From NCBI RefSeq assembly GCF_003731765.1, contig NZ_MOAL01000004.1, forward strand, positions 2,542,001 through 2,606,000: a stretch of DNA of 64,000 nucleotides, given 5' to 3'. Positions 61,963-64,000 of the stretch are shown piece after piece. This DNA is from Pseudomonas chlororaphis. Its GTDB lineage: Bacteria; Pseudomonadota; Gammaproteobacteria; Pseudomonadales; Pseudomonadaceae. A program made the position numbers and the translations under genes. How positions within the stretch are numbered: position 1 is the first letter of the stretch; each line of letters starts with the position of its first letter. The notes under the pieces were generated by a model. That model saw only the letters and a program-made list of their open reading frames with translations. It made no database searches and had not been told where the DNA came from.

Positions 61963-62174
61963 CGCCGCGCCGCGGGAGCGGAACAGTCGGCGAGTGCATC
62001 CCCCCTGCCCGGCCGCCCAGAAGCCGCTCAGGGTGAACCCCTGTAGCAACTGGCGCTGCGACTCCTCGGAGTACTTGCTGCGTGCCAGCAGCAGCCCGGC
62101 ACCAGTCCATCAATTGCGGAGCGATGGGCAGATTGGCGATGCTTATCGTGAACCGCTGCGCAAGCCCATAACAA

Positions 62175-62203
62175 CCATCCCCACCTGGCGAGGGCGGGGA
62201 TGG
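62175..62203. terminator. Hairpin after the signalling operon
   Basis: CCATCCCC at 62175-62182 pairs with GGGGATGG at 62196-62203, between the convergent kinase and ctlX-like genes. No T tract is visible in either direction. The rest of the 258-bp gap shows no complete gene. Confidence 0.4.
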
Positions 62204-62220
62204 GGGTCATCTCGTTGAGG

Positions 62221-63159
62221 TTACGTTCGAGGCGACAAGTGGATCCCCGCGATCATGCAGCGTACAGAGCCTCCGGCCATTTCAATGGTCGGAACGTCCA
62301 ACGGCACCAACCGGGCCGACCGCTCGATACGTTGACGCTGCTCTGCCGAGAGGCTGTCGAAGGCTCGACGTGAGAGGGCCAGGATTCGACCGTCTCGCCC
62401 AGAGAGTTCGATTGCGTTGCCGGCAAACTCGTTGATCTGCTGGTTGGTCAGGTCGATCACGTCTCGACCTGACTCCATCAAACGCATGCGAACCTCTTCA
62501 GCACGAGCCTGTTTCGTGAAAGTGCCGAACCCCACCAGGGCGAATTCAGTCGCCACACACATCAAGACGTTGGTGTGATAGATCGGCACGCCTTTCTCGT
62601 CCGTCGTGTCGAACACCATGGGCTCGAAGTTGAAGTGGGTGCTGAACCGCTCCAGGGCAATCGGGTCAGCCCGGTTCGAGCGAGCCGTGTACGCCACACG
62701 GGACATGTGATCGAACACCATGGCTCCGGTGCCCTCAAGGAACAGCTCATCCTGTTCCAGGCCCGAGTAGTCGATCACGTCCTGAACCCGGTACTCCTGC
62801 TTGAGCATCTCGATGACATCGGCGCGCCTCTCCCGACGGCGGTTCGGCGAGTACATCGAGTAGATCGCGACGTGACCACCTGGGTGTGTCGAGAACCAGT
62901 TATTCGGGAAGACCGAGTCCGGGGTGTTTTTCTCGCCGAAGTCATCAAACAGGTGAACCCGAACACCCTCTGCCTCTAGCCGCTCGGCGGCCTGAGTGAC
63001 CTCATCGCGCGCAACCTCAGAAAGGGCGTGCGCTGCGATAGAGGCATTTGAGCGCTGGAAGGCGTTATCAGCAGCCGTTTCCGGGTTGGGGGTGAAAGCG
63101 TGTGGCCTGACCATCACCACGGCAGCAGGCGCTTGAATCGAACGCGTTGGAAATGCCAT
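62221..63159 (-). CDS. ctlX: CtlX-type citrulline/guanidino hydrolase
   Basis: 312 residues from ATG 63159. A guanidino-group-modifying (amidinotransferase) fold: VMVRPHAFTPNPETAADNAF at the N-terminus, SVFPNNWFSTHPGG, LEGTGAMVFDH, IYHTNVLMCVA with the catalytic His, and a C-terminal Cys in AGGSVRCMIAGIHL. This matches the CtlX family, linked to citrulline use. It follows the ornithine cyclodeaminase gene by about 34 bp, supporting arginine/citrulline/ornithine catabolism. The exact substrate is assigned by family resemblance. Confidence 0.85.
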   Translation of the reverse strand: MAFPTRSIQAPAAVVMVRPHAFTPNPETAADNAFQRSNASIAAHALSEVARDEVTQAAERLEAEGVRVHLFDDFGEKNTPDSVFPNNWFSTHPGGHVAIYSMYSPNRRRERRADVIEMLKQEYRVQDVIDYSGLEQDELFLEGTGAMVFDHMSRVAYTARSNRADPIALERFSTHFNFEPMVFDTTDEKGVPIYHTNVLMCVATEFALVGFGTFTKQARAEEVRMRLMESGRDVIDLTNQQINEFAGNAIELSGRDGRILALSRRAFDSLSAEQRQRIERSARLVPLDVPTIEMAGGSVRCMIAGIHLSPRT

Positions 63160-63193
63160 CAAGAATTACCGATGTAGGGGGCTGATCTTAGAG

Positions 63194-64000
63194 TTATGCA
63201 ACGCGTCGGATGCGTTTTTTCGCCGAGCGGCCACGGGTGTGGCTGAACAGGTCTTTCGGGTCGTCCTCGACCCACGGAACGAGATCGATCTTCGTACCCA
63301 CGCCACGTTTTTCAGCCTGCTGAAGCACGTAGCGCAGCACCGAATAGTCTTCAAGAGCGAAGCCCACGGAGTCGAACACGGTGATCTGCTCTGCGCTCTG
63401 GCGACCTTCCTGATCACCCGTGAGCACACGCCACAGGTCGATGACAGGCGAGTCGGCTTCAAGCTGCTGGATATCGCCTTCGATGCGGGTCTGCGGCTCG
63501 TACTCCACAAAGACCCTGGATTGGCGCAGGACCTCGGCATGGAGCTCGGTTTTACCCGGGCAGTCACCGCCGACGGCGTTCAGGTGCATTCCCGGCTCAA
63601 GCATCTCGGGGGTGATGATGGTCGCGTAGGCCTTGTCTGCGGTGACGGTGGTGATGATGTCCGCCCCTCGTACGGCTTCGGCAACACTCTGCGCACGGGT
63701 GATTTTGAGCTCGGGGTATTCCTGGAGATTCCTGATCAGCTTCGACGTCGCGAGAGGATCGGTGTCGTACGCAACGATCTCTTGAATGCCCAGGTGCTTA
63801 TGGAAGGCCAGGGCCTGGAACTCACTTTGCGCACCGTTGCCGATCAGTGCCATTTTTCGAGCGTCTGGACGGGCCAGTGCTTTGGCGGCCATCAGCGAGG
63901 TGGCGGCGGTACGCAAGGCCGTTGCAATCGTCAGCTCAGAAAGCAGCACGGGGTAGCCCGTGTTGACATCAGCCAGCACCCCGAATGCCATCACGGTATG
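63194..64000 (-). CDS. ocd: Ornithine cyclodeaminase (partial, N-terminus outside window)
   Basis: About 268 residues of the C-terminal part; the frame stays open to the window edge, with HTVMAFGVLADVNTGYPVLL as the first residues visible. NAD-binding motif KMALIGNGAQSEFQALAF, and family segments LTIATALRTAATSLMAAKAL, HLNAVGGDCPGKTEL and SVGFALEDYSVL. The enzyme converts ornithine to proline and ammonia using NAD+. Next to the CtlX-like gene it would complete a route from citrulline or arginine derivatives to proline. Confidence 0.92.
   Translation of the reverse strand, partial: HTVMAFGVLADVNTGYPVLLSELTIATALRTAATSLMAAKALARPDARKMALIGNGAQSEFQALAFHKHLGIQEIVAYDTDPLATSKLIRNLQEYPELKITRAQSVAEAVRGADIITTVTADKAYATIITPEMLEPGMHLNAVGGDCPGKTELHAEVLRQSRVFVEYEPQTRIEGDIQQLEADSPVIDLWRVLTGDQEGRQSAEQITVFDSVGFALEDYSVLRYVLQQAEKRGVGTKIDLVPWVEDDPKDLFSHTRGRSAKKRIRRVA

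Noticed and set aside
61985..62110. Short leftward coding-like stretch (SKYSEESQRQLLQGFTLSGF) between the kinase and ctlX-like genes
   Set aside because: It could be a gene remnant, but an in-frame stop lies just upstream, no start is present and it is too short to assign.

Overview
The window looks like a chromosomal segment of a fluorescent Pseudomonas (P. fluorescens/P. putida type). It is GC-rich and densely packed, with many ATGA stop/start overlaps. Its salicylate hydroxylase, NahR-type regulator and catechol 1,2-dioxygenase read very close to my recollection of Pseudomonas proteins. No rRNA, tRNA, insertion sequence, prophage or CRISPR array was seen. All assignments come from reading the sequence; no database search was run.

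Layout. 1-2371: a truncated ABC exporter and an XRE-S24 repressor, both leftward. 2594-14474: a rightward, translationally coupled run of a TonB-dependent receptor, polar amino-acid-type ABC importer, DszA/NtaA-type flavin monooxygenase, solute-binding protein, cupin-rhodanese-like fusion, M3 peptidase, DszB-like protein keeping the Cys/His/Arg catalytic residues, and MFS transporter. I read it as an uptake and C-S bond cleavage (organosulfur) locus. 14524-20162: a sugar module (two TIM-barrel isomerases, MFS symporter, Gfo/Idh dehydrogenase) controlled by a divergent LacI regulator with a perfect 18-bp palindrome between. 20193-24839: GST, DJ-1/PfpI protein, coniferyl-aldehyde-type dehydrogenase with a divergent LysR, and cytochrome b561.

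25005-32069: a salicylate block: outer-membrane MetA-like protein, salicylaldehyde-type dehydrogenase, aryl-alcohol dehydrogenase, catA, nahG-type hydroxylase and a divergent NahR-type activator. Together these would take salicyl alcohol or salicylaldehyde through salicylate and catechol to cis,cis-muconate. 32112-45324: LysR-controlled redox and detoxification genes (tautomerase, ABM monooxygenase, nitroreductase, MFS, SDR, alpha/beta hydrolases, LigB-type dioxygenase, DoxX), then glutathione-dependent formaldehyde genes (frmA, gfa).

45472-51829: a HAD-like hydrolase and a Fic-like protein lacking the catalytic His, then pstSCAB without phoU, with ppk2 divergent. 52070-61962: a signalling island: a REC/degenerate HD-GYP protein facing five coupled genes (REC-PAS-GGDEF-degenerate EAL, REC-degenerate GGDEF-EAL, di-heme cytochrome c peroxidase, membrane histidine kinase, REC-histidine kinase). 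62221-64000: CtlX-type hydrolase and an ornithine cyclodeaminase cut by the window edge.

The most notable points are the putative desulfurization operon, the reciprocal active/degenerate c-di-GMP enzyme pair wired to a peroxidase and two kinases, and the inactive-looking Fic protein that keeps an inhibitory-type motif beside a phoU-less pst operon.
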